Below, piece after piece: positions 37,713-48,946 of a DNA stretch of 64,000 bases (within the stretch, counting starts at the first letter, position 1; each line of letters begins with the position of its first letter). The position numbers were made by a program, and so were the translations under genes. Source of the DNA: Moniliophthora roreri (taxonomy: Eukaryota; Basidiomycota; Agaricomycetes; Agaricales; Marasmiaceae). The stretch lies in the NCBI GenBank assembly GCA_001466705.2, contig LATX02000174.1, forward strand, positions 186,001 to 250,000, in the 5' to 3' direction. A model generated the notes under the pieces. It did not search any database and was not told the origin of the DNA. It saw nothing but the letters and a program-made list of their open reading frames with translations.

Positions 37713-38192
37713 TCAAAGCAACTGCGACTGCCGCCGCTGAACAAGTTCTGTCCTCTTGCCCTCTACGTCGTAAGGAGCTTGCCTGGTATAGCCTACGTCC
37801 TCGACTTGGAGAGCCAGAATCATCACGTTGTGGTTGTTGCTACGGCTGGAGCATGCACGGCCATGAATGCGACTGTGACTCCTGCTCATATAATTGGAAT
37901 AAATATATCCTCGAGAGCTTCCGTTAATGCCGCTATGTCCTCTGTTCCCAGAGCCAGAGTTGTTATGTTCTCGGTTGCGCTCGTCATTGCTGCGACTGCG
38001 ATTCCTGCTCCTAGAATAGGAGTAACGATCTCTGCTATAACTGCCTTGGTGGTTACTAGAGCCAGAACGACCACGTCGGAATCCACAGCTGTGGCTGCGT
38101 CCTCTGTTCCTAGAACCAGATCTAGTCCGAGTCATCATAAATGCCCTCGTAACGGTCACTATCGTATACCAGTGGAGGTATATAATGCGCAT
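37713..38192 (-). other. out-of-frame Arg/Ser-rich reading frame overlapping the F-box copy 3 end
   Basis: An open frame rich in RS/RG/SR dipeptides (TRTRSGSRNRGRSHSCGFRR, SYSRSRNRSRS). It overlaps the last 71 nt of F-box copy 3 in a different frame. In copy 2 the equivalent tail (RNRGRSSIEGSSLRR) is in frame with the F-box body. An indel near 38125 (copy 2 has about 20 nt more there) explains the loss of frame. Best read as the former tail of copy 3. Expression by frameshifting or alternative splicing is possible but unproven. Confidence 0.5.
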
Positions 38193-39522
38193 TAACCACC
38201 GGAACTACGATTCCCGCCTTGCCACTACCCACAAAACTAGCTTTCAATCGCTCAATCGCCAGACTGAGCTGCTTGCCCGGAATAGAATCATCATCAGGGC
38301 GTTCGAATGTTGTTTTACCAGCAAGTCTCTGGTTCGTAACGTCTGAATTGGAAAAAATGTAGCGAAAGTCTCCAAAAGTGATTCGTTGAAGGGATGAGAA
38401 GAAGGGGTGTCGAAGAATGGTGTCCATGGCTGCTAAATCGACCAGGAACGTGTAGCAGTTATCTGTATCGGACTCGGATCGGGGATAGTGGTAATTCGGC
38501 GGAATAAAACCAGATAACGAGAGATCCCGGAGGGTATTCGACTGCGTCCGGGTCATATTCTTCAGAAAAGCGGGCAGGAAAATGCATGATTCGGCTTTGA
38601 TGGATGACACGACCCAGATATGGAGTTTTCGAAGACGTGTGTTATGCGTGAGGTCGAACATTGAAAATAGGTCTTTTACTGGAAAGGTTATCGTTAGTCT
38701 GAAAGCAAAAAACCAGGCTATTGTTTGGGACATACGAGTTTGGGTAGCATCGAGGTTATCCAGATATCTAGCTCTTCGTTCTTCAGTGACGACAAACGCC
38801 AATTCCTCCAATGATTCTCCAGATTCCAATAACAGTGCATTGAATGCTAAAGCGGCATTCTGCCATGTCCCTTTTGACGGGATGTCTGTTGCATGCCAAT
38901 GTAGCGTGCGAAGTCGGAGAGGCCTCAAGCTAGTAACACGGTCCACCGATTCGAACGGTATATCGAGACAACCGCCATGGTAAAAGGTCTCCAATAGAGG
39001 GAACGAGTGAATCAGTTCCCAGTATTGAGCGTACGTTTCGAAGGAACATGACGACAACCGAAGCCAAACCAATGATTGGAAAAGGTTGGGGTCCATAAAT
39101 GTCATTCGGACAGACGGAGACACACTCCCCCATTCGATCTTTTCCAAATTAAGCTGCCTAACATGAGGGAATGACAAGGATCTTTCTGAAGCCGTTGTGA
39201 AAGCCTCCAGAATCTTGCCAGCGCCTGGGTTTATGGCACGACTGCCGCCAAGACTCGAGAAAACAGAATCTCCAAACCAGCCTTCTTCGATATTGATGCG
39301 TTCTATAGCGGCTGCTATAGTTTCGTGAGGGCTGGTAAGCAGATCGATGAGCTTGATGGTACGCTCAGCAGACAAAAGACGTATATCTCGGAAGATAATG
39401 CTTCGAGCATGAGGTGTCCAAGAGCGGCAAACCAGCGCGCAGTTGTTGAGATCATGGAAGGGATATGATGGGAAATGTTGCAAAATACACAAAACGAGCT
39501 CTGGTGCAATGAAGGGAGCCAT
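38122..39522 (-). CDS. F-box protein (family copy 3), tail lost
   Basis: A single 466-codon frame on the minus strand. The F-box is at residues about 1-45 (APELVLCILQHFPSYPFHDL / NNCALVCRSW), then LTSPHETIAAAIERINIEEG and the same LRR-like body as copy 2 (LVWLRLSSCSFETYAQYWEL, FSSLQRITFGDF, RLAGKTTFERPDDDSI). It stops with YEGIYDDSD, so it lacks the Arg/Ser-rich tail of copy 2, whose sequence survives just downstream in another frame. Presumed SCF substrate adaptor. Inverted relative to copies 1 and 2, about 5.6 kb from copy 2. Confidence 0.82.
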   Translation of the reverse strand: MAPFIAPELVLCILQHFPSYPFHDLNNCALVCRSWTPHARSIIFRDIRLLSAERTIKLIDLLTSPHETIAAAIERINIEEGWFGDSVFSSLGGSRAINPGAGKILEAFTTASERSLSFPHVRQLNLEKIEWGSVSPSVRMTFMDPNLFQSLVWLRLSSCSFETYAQYWELIHSFPLLETFYHGGCLDIPFESVDRVTSLRPLRLRTLHWHATDIPSKGTWQNAALAFNALLLESGESLEELAFVVTEERRARYLDNLDATQTRMSQTIAWFFAFRLTITFPVKDLFSMFDLTHNTRLRKLHIWVVSSIKAESCIFLPAFLKNMTRTQSNTLRDLSLSGFIPPNYHYPRSESDTDNCYTFLVDLAAMDTILRHPFFSSLQRITFGDFRYIFSNSDVTNQRLAGKTTFERPDDDSIPGKQLSLAIERLKASFVGSGKAGIVVPVVNAHYIPPLVYDSDRYEGIYDDSD

Positions 39523-39550
39523 GAGTTGATTATAACAAGTCTAGTCTTCT

Positions 39551-39556
39551 TATATA
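39551..39556 (-). promoter_or_regulatory. TATA box of F-box copy 3
   Basis: tatata in the inverted context of gatgggtgcctatataag, 29-34 bp upstream of the ATG, as in copies 1 and 2. Confidence 0.5.
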
Positions 39557-40329
39557 GGCACCCATCAGCGCTTTGTAACATCAGCCATTGAATCTGCTTA
39601 CCGGATCAATCATACACGAGGACCTCCGAGTCGAGAATAGATTGGAGCTCCACTGGCTGAGACCGCGATTTGGTTGAAGGAATTTGATTCACGACCCGAG
39701 TACAACCTGAGAATGGTATTCCGAGGATGAATGGATAATGACAGAACACTTATCATACCTTCACCAATTCAATCGTCTAATTCCCAGATCCTGAACACGT
39801 CGACACTGTACAGCATCTCGTTATTGAAAGCGGGAGCAATACACGGGTCGTAGACCATACATGGCATCATTGTGTCTGCGCTCCCGAATGACCAAATATT
39901 TTCGTCCACAAGCTTCCCAACAACGAACCCATTCGCACTGTGTCAAAAATGTATGTTCATGGGAGACGGCGTTTGAGAGCATCACAGCCACTATAGGATT
40001 ACGAGTTAAGGTCAGCCCCGGCCATTGCAACTTGAAACTGCAGGAACGCACCTCTCGAGGGAAACTCTGAACTACTGTGGCTAAAGCGCTATGATACACC
40101 AACGCAGATGAATGAAGCCGCTGATTCAATACAACTACCCATTCGATGGGTATTGATACGAATGGGAATGGTATGAGCGAGCGCGCATGCGCCTCGTTGG
40201 TTTGTTGGGGCTTCACTAGTACGGGACCCAAGTCAATGGTTTGGTATGGTATGGGAGTTTCGAGCAACAAAGTTTCCTGTGTCGAGCTGCATATAATACA
40301 GGTAAGAAGAATCTGCAAGGCACTTTGTT
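39557..40329. other. upstream of F-box copy 3, weak open frame
   Basis: Contains a 165-codon minus-strand open frame (39821-40318) with no recognisable motif and no counterpart upstream of copies 1 or 2. Otherwise only promoter-type sequence. I do not call a gene. Confidence 0.3.
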
Positions 40330-40575
40330 AGATAAATCTTCAACCAAGAAAGAATAAAGCTAACCGAAATAAATCCCCGGCATTATTGCACGACGTTGTT
40401 CTTGCCTCCATTAGAAAGTTCCTATTCAATTGAACGTCGGTCAGAGGGGGAGTAAATGTGAGAAGTCAAGAGTAATTTGCGCGTCGAAGTATAAGTATTG
40501 GGGTAGAGAAAGGAGCTCGAGGAACGACTCGATTCTGTAAGACTTTAGGGCAGGTCAACCAGGATGATCGCGCTT
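40330..40575 (-). repeat. F-box upstream module, copy 4 (inverted)
   Basis: The reverse complement of the shared module: cgacgttgttcttgcctcca near 40391, gggcaggtcaaccaggatga near 40549, and aaataaatccccggc. It sits about 0.8 kb upstream of F-box copy 3 in the matching orientation. Confidence 0.6.
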
Positions 40576-41779
40576 CCACCAGCGCTTGTTCTGATTCAAT
40601 ACCGTAATGGCCTCTCATCCCAACTCCATCCCTCATACGAACGGCATTAGTTATGGAAACTCTACGTCTTAAACATGTCAGTACACTTGGCTTATCGTAT
40701 CATCGTGCATTGCCTGTTGTTCATGGCCACTGGGAGTAAAAAGGCTGGTCAAAGACTAGCACTCTAACGTGAGCCAATTCACGATAAAAGATTTTCCCAT
40801 CCAATTTATCCTTATGCTGCTCTTCCCTTTTCAGTTTGAAACCGTGCTTCTCACGAATAGCATTACTTCTACGGATTCAGCTCATAGTTCGGCGTGAAGC
40901 ATGCGAGGGCACCCTTTAGGATCTCCTTAGCAGCAGTCGGATATGCGTATGAGGGGGGGCGGGCAGGCGGCGGCGGGGGCATCACTTTCCACTCACTTCC
41001 ACTCTCAATTCCAGTCATTCTACCATGTTCAATCCAATTATTTGGTCAAGGAATAAAGCTATATTACACCAATTGACATTAATATTGGGTGGACTCCCGT
41101 GATTTGCAATATTTTAATGAGAAAGTCTGGCAAAGTGGAAAGTGGGGAGGAGGGTTCCAGACCCCTGAAGGTGAGTTACTAAAAATTGTCCTAATAATGT
41201 TCTAATGCACAGAAAACCCAGTTTTAATCTAGTGAAAAAGTGGGAAAGTGGTGGAAAGTGGGGAGCAGTTTGGTGATTTCCTGATGCTGCCCACTGCCCC
41301 CTGATTCACGCAAACCAGCTTGGATTCCGGTATGTACATAGAATTGATCCCGGACTCGAACTGTTGACATGAATCACGTCGGCTCCCAAATCTCTGCGTG
41401 GTACGCCATAAACCACCGAGGCTGCTTTTCATCCATGGGACTCTGGCACGTTCTACTGAACCGCTCACATCAAGGGTTTGAATTAACTAAAAATACAAAG
41501 AGGTATGTGCAGTATTATCCAGCCCGTATCCATAGGTGTAATCTAATATTTTAATAAATATGCATAAATATACGTCGCGCGTAGCGTCCAATGTCCAATC
41601 AAAGCGCGTCCTCCCTTCCTGCTTCCTGAGGCTCATTTCTTGGTTTTTTTTTTCTCCCGATGCCATTGTTCAACGTGTCCCCGCTGCGAAAGATAGCGTC
41701 ATGCTGTCTGGGTGTAGGTGAACGCCTTGCCCATCCTAGGTTCTGTTCTGTTTGTGACGCGTTCGCCGTGGTATTTAAC
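40576..41779. other. intergenic with inverted purine/pyrimidine repeats
   Basis: No gene. The sequences catcactttccactcacttc (about 40980) and aagtgggaaagtggtggaaa (about 41235) are partly inverted, and aaagtggaaagtggggagga recurs at about 41130 and 41255, suggesting a degraded repeat. Open frames here are short and unrecognised. Confidence 0.35.
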
Positions 41780-42050
41780 TAGTGATGTTGGGGGCTCGGC
41801 CCAAGCCCCTGAAGCCAGGCTCACAAATCCGAGCCGAGCTCTAGTTAGGGCTTTGACCGGGCTCAGGGCTCGGGCTTGCATTTCTGAAAGCCCAAGCCCG
41901 CAGGTTGGGCCCTAGACGATATGGTCGAAGGTGCAACCCGTGACTGTAGGCAAGTGTTACCCAAAAGCCCTGGTCTAAGCCGAACCCTGCCTACTGCTCG
42001 GGCTTCTGGTGGCTCAAAGCTCGGGCTCAATGTTTGGCTAGTTGGTGTAG
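41780..42050. mobile_element. diverged, truncated hAT-like non-autonomous element
   Basis: Begins with tagtgatgttgggggctcgg, close to the terminus (tagtgatgttgcgggctggg) of the element at 49481. It continues with the same gggctcgggct/agcccaagccc-rich subterminal blocks. The right terminus, expected to be an inverted copy, is not visible, so it is truncated or rearranged. Confidence 0.5.
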
Positions 42051-43032
42051 CGAAAATTAAGTTCGCTTTAGGTGTTATGGGGTGTTGTGATTTGGGTGAT
42101 AATATTCAGGTGTCAAGACCTTTGGTTATCACCGTTGTGGGCTTCCAGAACTCCCAAAGTTTCTGAAGCACTGGGTAGGTCTGTAGCTCAATACTCCTCA
42201 CCAGGAATTGGGTATTGTGGTGTGTTCTGGAAGGTATGTTGATTTAGGTGTTGTTGTTCGGGTATTAAAGCCTCTAGTTGATCTTCCAGGTGCTCTTGAT
42301 ATTCTGAGGCACTGGGTAGGATTGTGGTCCGAGGCTGCCAGCCCGAAAATCTATCTTCCTCAGTCATTCTTTGAATGAGCATTGGAAGGGGGTTAATGAG
42401 CAGGGGGGGGTTGGCGTGTGTCTGTGGGGGGGGGGGGGGGCTGACGCGCTGACGTATGGCCTCATTGACCGCAACGTCGGCAAAGACTATTGCGGTCTTT
42501 CTGCGATCCACATCGTGAGCAGGTAGAGTTCATTTTTTTGTGGGATATCTTGTGCTAAGCCCATCTCTCTTTAAATTTCAATAGCTGCCCGCTTCACACC
42601 GCCATGCCACAAGCACCGACTGTGGCATGGTCGATGAGTAGGATGGACATGCCACGACCTAAATCCAACAGATTACCAAATTGGGATGTCTCAGATGTTG
42701 TTGGAATGTCTCTGGCGTTGTTGGATGATCGAGAGCTAATTGTTACACACAGGTTGTGACTCGAATATCTTGTGTTCTCAGACATGGTTTGGCATGGTGG
42801 CTTTCGGAGCAGTCCATGTAGAAATAATGTAATTCTCCCCAGCAATGCAACCCCGACACGTTATAAAGCGGACCCTGCCAACTGCACGTCATGACCAAAT
42901 TCGGTACCTTTATTATTCCCACCAGTACCTTTATCATTTCCCCCTTCCCATTCCTTGACCATATTTATTAATCTACAACACACTGCTGAATTGTCATTCT
43001 GCCTCTGTGGTTTCACTGCTCTTTGCTCATAG
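42051..43032. other. repeat-derived intergenic region
   Basis: No supported gene. A G18 homopolymer lies near 42426-42440. Two phrases recur (ctgaagcactgggtaggtct at 42163 and ctgaggcactgggtaggatt at 42303), suggesting an old duplication of about 140 bp. The minus-strand open frame 42188-42511 has no recognisable motif. Confidence 0.35.
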
Positions 43033-43272
43033 GTGCGTATGTTTATCATTTGGCTGAGCTTGAGATAATAATAATTATCCCTCAGCTACCTCCCGGATAC
43101 CTGCCTCTCATACAGAATTATCATTCTCCCCCACTTTGTGTTGATCTGATCCGCTAGGTGCGCACCTTTATTATTTGGCTCAGCTCGAGCTATTAATAAT
43201 TGTCCCTCGGCTACCTCCTGGATACCACCTGCCTCTCAGGCTCGCATCGAATTATCATTCTCCCCGAACATT
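43033..43272. repeat. diverged tandem repeat, about 125 bp unit
   Basis: Two units, roughly 43033-43145 and 43159-43272. Each runs from 'gtgcg...ttatcatttggct/ttattatttggct' through 'cctcagctacctcc/cctcggctacctcc' and 'ggatac...ctgcctctca' to 'gaattatcattctcccc'. They are clearly related but diverged. Confidence 0.6.
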
Positions 43273-45272
43273 TCTATCCCGACCACTTTGGCAAATTATA
43301 ATTCGACCTCATGCTTCCTCGGATTTCAGATATGTTGTGTACAAGTTATTTTTGAATGACACGGAATTATTAGCATTCACATACAGTACCCTGTCCCGGA
43401 TACCTGTCAAATAATCATTCGACCTCAGCTGATACGACAATCCTGGAACTCTTTGCGCACGCTCTCTCATGAATTTTTTCCCCGGCATCCTAAGCCTCAC
43501 GATCACAAGCAAAACTTCCTTATTTCATCAAACCTCACTTCTTGATATCTTAGGTATGCATTGTTGCCTGTTTTCATGGACTCAGTCTCATTATCATTCA
43601 GCATTTCTACTTACCCTGATCCTTCTACATGCTCGCTGCCATTCCTGAGTCTTTATGAGGTAATTTACTGAGTAGTCTTTACCTATTTACCTTTTATGTA
43701 ACGTCAAGATTCCACAAGCGCTGAATAGACGCTTGGAATTGAACTACGTCCGGCTCGTCGGAACTAGTGTTCAGGGAAGAACTTTTCTCATACATATCCA
43801 CCACATCATTTGCAGACCTGGTAGATATTACCACTTGAGTCGGAGCATAGAAAAGGCCAAACTGAGTGCTCCCAGCGCTATTAGATCCTCAAATGAAAAA
43901 GTCAAGCGACACACAAGCTCAGAATGGCTTTCGTTCACACTTTACTTATAAATTATATCTCTCGACGGCCACAAAAAATATCCCCCCACACCAACAACAG
44001 AAAATCAACTGAATATCATCTCAAAGGCATCAGAATTTGTTTCAATACATACCTGCAGCCCATACTAAACCCTGCGGACGTTTATGGTACAATAGGATAT
44101 TTGAAAATGCAGCCGATGATCTCTCTAAAATTCTTGCCATAACAGGTAAGAATCTTCCAAAAAAGGCAATTAATATTTCTAAATTTGACAACACTATGCA
44201 ATGCTCGTCGATCTTTGCTGAGAGACCGAACTGTAGCCTAGTAGTCTGATGTTGTTCCGTTTGGCCAATGTTTACTGAGTGCTCAGTAGTAGAGGCTGCT
44301 ATATTTGGAGTGTCGGTGAACGATAGCGCGCTAGTGAGGCTCATATTGCCTCGAGACTTCAGGGGAACTTTTCCATACCCAAAATAGTTTATATTATGAG
44401 ATGTTATGTTGAGTAGCCATGAGTAAAGCGTAAAGTATAGTAAGAGTGAGGGATATGTATGTAGTCTGGGTCAGAATCTTCGTAAGGTAGCGTTAAGGCA
44501 GAGTATATATGTCTTCGGTGCCTTCAGGTTTCGGTGGGATCAGTACAATGCTAGATAATAACTGTCAATTCAATGAAAGGATATGAAATGCACCTTCCAA
44601 TCAACACTGTTACCTCCTTGTTGCCTGCCCAAGTGACGGTACCGACTAGCCTCCCACGGGATGGGGAAAACATCAAAAAGGGTGCTTCAGGGGGCTCCTT
44701 GAAATATAGACTCGGATGATTCCGAGCCGAGCCAAGAACTGTACAGTCCGAAGAGAGTTAAAGTTCACGGAGGGCCGGGAAGATGATAATGGGAACTAGC
44801 AGGAGAGAGAATGGAATTGAGTGTGAATATTGACAGATTATAAATGGTACACGCACAGGTGACGGTGTCGAGAACAATGATGAGGGACTGCTGGGCGCCA
44901 CTGGACGAATGATAATGTGGCATAGGGGTAATATTTGATGGTGCTGTGATAAAGTGTAAGCACAGAATGCGGGAGACATTGAGATGACAGGAATACGCAC
45001 CACAGCCATAGAACACTACACTGCATGACAGAGGAAGGAACATGAAAGGAGGAAGTAAGGATCCAACCGTGGAAAACATCTGTAATGCGACTGCCGAATT
45101 TGGCATTGCTGGTGTTTCCCACTTATTATTCGCACCCAGGGCGAATTATTATTTGTTCCAAGGCAGGCTTGCAAAAAAGGATGAGAGCAATTATCATTCA
45201 TCAAGGCCTTACAACATAGCGGGAACATTATAACGCGTCGGGGTTGCAAAGCTGGGGAGAATGAATAAAGTA
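43273..45272. other. intergenic, no supported gene
   Basis: About 2 kb with only short, unrecognised open frames on both strands. ttatcatt-type phrases recur (for example near 43595 and 45190), perhaps relics of the same repeat family as 43033-43272. Confidence 0.3.
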
Positions 45273-46056
45273 CTACATGGTATGCTGATCTCCAATCGCA
45301 AGGCGACCAAAATGGAGAGAGAAATAATGATGATCGAATCTTCGACGAATTCGAGACTCAACCACTAGCGATGAAGAATGTAAAGGGGAATGCTGGGGTG
45401 GATGCGACAGCCATTCGGACCATTGCGAGTAACCTCTCTTACGATAAGGTGTCGTGAGGCACTCATCGAGGCCATCAATAATAATGAGATTTGGAAGTGG
45501 GACCCACTCCGCTGGGCTGACTCTGAAACATGGCTCCAGAATTAGTCTGTGGAACTGGGCTTCGAATGAACGGCCGACAATTTCGGGGTCCGACGGTCCA
45601 AACAAACCACCCCGCTGACGAATGGGGCAAGGACAGCTTGCAGTGCCCCTGATCAGAGAAACTGGTAGACGACTGTACAGAAGAAGGGATCCAATTTTTC
45701 GCAGGTATGATCGTCGCACGAAAGGAGAAGCTGGCAGCCAACCTATGACCTGCGTGCTTTTCCGACAGATTCTGTGCAATCGCCAACTTTCCAACAACGG
45801 CAGGCGCGTACAACCTATATGCTCGTACGGTCTTTGATTCGTGCAGAGTCTATTGTCCGAGGGCATCGGTGCGAGTTCTTGGATGACATTTGGGCGGAGG
45901 AAACCGTTGCTCTGCATCGTAAAAGGTGCTGGTAGCAGTATATTCCAATACGGGTGCAAGAATTTTATCTATATCCGCTGCATCCATTACGAGTGACTTG
46001 AGCAAGCAAAACTGGATTATTCTCACTTGAGCCAATTCTGTGAAACGTTTGGTCAT
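45273..46056 (-). pseudogene. NACHT-domain (NLR-type) STAND NTPase pseudogene fragment
   Basis: Blocks typical of agaricomycete NACHT proteins appear in order but in different frames. FYDAEQRFPPPKCHPRTRTD (45850-46056) is the segment that usually precedes NACHT. APAVVGKLAIAQNLSEKHAG (about 45770) is a Walker A with Leu where Ser/Thr of GK(S/T) should be. FGPSDPEIVGRSFEAQFHRL follows, and then WVPLPNLIIIDGLDECL (about 45470-45520) is a Walker B. Frame changes between blocks and the damaged P-loop show it is dead. No effector or repeat domain is visible after it. Confidence 0.7.
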
Positions 46057-46578
46057 TGTCTACCAAGATGAATTCACCACCGTGAATGGAGAAATTGTGT
46101 GAGGGGAAGAAAGACATTTAGATTGGGCCGTTTCTGGAACGAAACTTGAGTCAGACGAGATGTGCCAGAACGAATACAAAAGGTCGTACTTGGAGTTGTA
46201 GCCCAATTCGTGGTCGTCGCGAAATAGACTCGACTGGACACGTGGATGCAATTCCTCTTGTTCCCCAACCACCACATCCAATCTCCCTTTCCTTCTCCAT
46301 TCCCACAAATGCTTCAGAATATCATTTCATGGTCTATATCCCGAAAGGAATCTCTGTTCACAAGGTTTTCATACGTCACTGCACAGCCTACTCCCGTCGG
46401 ATCTACTGTTTGGCATTGCCCGACACCGCTCTCAACGTGGCATGAACCTTCCTCTTATCAAGTAAAAGGACCATCGATATCGTTTCTCAAACCGGCGGGG
46501 AAGGAAAAGGGCGTCAGATGCACGGAAAAAACACTGGGGCGTATCTTGGAGACACGATGTTTTTTTCCCCTGGACTAG
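46057..46578. other. intergenic, no supported gene
   Basis: Between the NACHT relic and the interrupted ORF. Only short unrecognised open frames. Confidence 0.3.
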
Positions 46579-47049
46579 GTGCGCCTTCTTGCTTCAATTC
46601 CTTTCCTTCTACCCCTCTTAACATCTTCTGGACAGGCTTCTCGGCATTCTCGTGCAAAGGACACCGAGCGTCAACTTGATTTTCTATATCCTGACTATTT
46701 TCGAACCATGGAACATCATGGAAATTTACCTCGACCCTTTGAACCCCTTGGCCTCGCACAAAGACAGGCCTACACCTCCACGCTAAAGCTTTCGGAAGTG
46801 CCAATACGTGCGAGTCGGGCGGATATTCTTGCCCTTAAACGTATGTTCAATCTCCCAGATCTCCCTTCATCCGCTTACGACCTTCGTTCTCTCAGGCCCG
46901 TCGCCAGCATCTTCGTTGGCTAGTGCTATTCCGATCATGCACCAAACGCTGATATCTCTTTCCGTGTGTGAGAATGCCGAATGGCTATCCGTGATCGCAG
47001 CAAATTGTGGTAGAACTCTAAACGTTTGGTGAGCTCCGCTTTACCTTAT

Positions 47050-48107
47050 GGCCGTTCCGTCATCCCAATGCTTTTGCAGAGACCCTTCAACCCGCCGGCA
47101 TCTCCACAAGCTCTGTCCTCGCTGAAGCTAACACTCGTCTCAGCTATACATCTCGCGGATGCTGCTGGTTCTTTGAAGGCGAGTAAACCCGATAAAGCAT
47201 ATGTTCCTCCGTTGACCTTGCTCGATCTCCAGGGCTGTCCGAGAGCACTCGTACTATCAACCTACACCTGTAACCATTACCTTTACGCTCATGGCATGTC
47301 ACTCGTGCATTCCTTTCTTCACGAATGCTTACGCTGATACCCTTTGTGAATCGTCGGTTTATACAGATGGTCTCCTAGTGCTCTTATTCGAGGCAATTCC
47401 GTCGAGAGTATTGCAACTCTGATTAGTACCATTCCTAGCACGTCGGACCAACTATCTGCAAAGTACTCTCATGCTCTCGGGACGCCGTTCATCGCCTTCA
47501 TGAATGATGGACTGATGTTCTTGCTCAGCGCCCCTCATGCCCGTAGCCTCGTTACGCCGACAATGCAACCCCGTGTTCGCCAATAGTGATGTTGCGGGCT
47601 GGGCTCAAGCCCTGATACCCAGCCTGACCGAGCCCAGGGCTCATGGTACCCGACCCAGCCCTATGGAGGGCTTTGCAGGGCTGAAGGCTCGGGCTCACAT
47701 CTCAGAAAGCCCAAGCCCTGGGCTTGAGCCCGGGCTTGTCAGTATATGCGCCACCCATGAAGAAGTGCAGAATTTTTGGCACTAACCATGGCTATGACAT
47801 CCGAGATTCTGTCTTGGAAGATGTAGTGCATGTGACTCCAATTTTCCGGTCGAAACTCTGGATAAGACCTGTTTTGGAAGGTTCCCATGCATAGGTATTT
47901 TCTTTCAGTTACTTCGCGCAATGCCTTCGACGCGTAGGAAATCCACTCAAACAACTGGTAATGTTGCATTAACTGCTTATACAAGTTAAATGATGGATAT
48001 TTAACTCTTACAGGATCTCATTTATGCATCCTGAGCCAATCAAACCACCCTGACGTGCAAATTGATTTCTGGTTAGCAAGCCCGGGCTGAGCCCGAGCCC
48101 TGCCTAA
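47050..48107. repeat. duplicated 1,058 bp segment, first copy
   Basis: Matches 48947-50004 (offset 1,897 bp). The gene part (to about 47750) looks identical; about ten or more single-base differences lie in the element part. It ends exactly at a single N (48108). Confidence 0.9.
47584..48107. mobile_element. hAT-like non-autonomous element, truncated at N
   Basis: The left end, tagtgatgttgcgggctggg, preceded by the candidate target duplication ttcgccaa (47576-47583), is identical in position and context to the full element at 49481. The right end is missing because the sequence stops at N 48108. Confidence 0.7.
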
Positions 48108-48108
48108 N

Positions 48109-48285
48109 TGAAATACATTATAATGGCCAAAATACATTATAATCATTATGGTGTATTTTAATGTAATATAATTGTTGTTCCTTTATTTTAATGGATTAAA
48201 ATGAAGCAAAATGGTTTTAATGTATTCTGGCTATTATAATGTATTTTGGCTATTATAATGTATTTCAGCCATTATAATGCATCGG
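48109..48285. repeat. AT-rich foldback
   Basis: The left arm starts tgaaatacattataatggcc and the right arm, ending near 48270, is its inverted copy (read in reverse: tgaaatacattataatagcc). Arms of about 35 bp. The interior is dominated by attataat and taatgtatt words. Confidence 0.6.
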
Positions 48286-48324
48286 CCCCACCTGGGGGTC
48301 GGGGACAAAAAGAAATAATATTTA

Positions 48325-48424
48325 TTTGTTGCAACCCCCATGAGTCGAGCCCTTGACCTCAAGGTGGATTAGTCAGCAACCATTGGCAGCCACAGGGTGC
48401 TCAAGACCACTGTACCATAGTGCC
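48325..48424 (-). repeat. tRNA-derived SINE-like unit
   Basis: Read on the minus strand it begins ggcactatggtacagtggtc, containing an A-box-like TGGTACAGTGG (48406-48417). About 55 nt later comes a B-box-like gggctcgactc (48342-48352), then gggggttgcaac and an A/T-rich tail. The spacing of the two boxes suits a RNA polymerase III promoter, but it does not fold as an intact tRNA. Confidence 0.45.
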
Positions 48425-48614
48425 ATATACTCATCACTACACATAGTGCAATATATCCCCTTACTCAAAAGACCTATCTCCACCCCCTTGCTGTTTCTAT
48501 TGATCAAATCCCCAACCAAAAGCTTCCCTTCACTTTATAGAGTCCTCTCCCTGTCCTCTGGAAGGCATAAAAATGCACTGTTTTGATTGCCTCTGTTACA
48601 ATCTATTTTACTAC

Positions 48615-48785
48615 ATTATAATAACTCTGTCTCATTTTATTGCATTTTAATACACTATAATAATACCATCCTATTTTATTGCATTTTAATGTACTATAAT
48701 AATACCATCCCATTTTATTGTATTTTAATGGATTATAATAACACCAGTCTCATTTTAATGCATTTTAATGTATTGTAATAGCATT
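48615..48785 (+). repeat. 39-bp minisatellite, about 4 units
   Basis: The unit is roughly ctcattttattgcattttaa then tacactataataataccat. It repeats about four times with drift; translated in one frame it gives a 13-residue period (YCILxxYNNTxxF). No coding role is implied. Confidence 0.75.
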
Positions 48786-48946
48786 GCTTGATTTTAATCT
48801 ATTACAATGGACTAAAATCAGCAAAATACATTATAATTTATTATATTTAGGTGTCCATTTTGCTGATGTACATCTGACCCATCTCAAAACTCTTGCAGAC
48901 GAATGAGTGACTACTGGTGCTTATTCGGTATTAGTGAGTGGCTTGN

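Larger units (their letters stand above)
48109..48945. other. AT-rich segment bounded by single Ns
   Basis: A segment enclosed by N at 48108 and N at 48946, unlike its flanks. It contains a foldback at 48109-48285, a SINE-like unit, and a 39-bp minisatellite. It was probably placed here by scaffolding. Confidence 0.7.

Noticed and set aside
37779..38195. Plus-strand 138-codon frame antisense to the Arg/Ser tail
   Set aside because: Ala/Val/Thr-rich composition is the antisense of the RS-repeat coding strand.
39821..40318. 165-codon minus-strand open frame
   Set aside because: No recognisable motif, overlaps promoter-type sequence of F-box copy 3, and no counterpart upstream of the other copies.
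42188..42511. 107-codon minus-strand open frame next to the truncated hAT-like element
   Set aside because: Considered as a transposase tail but no hAT or other transposase motif is visible.
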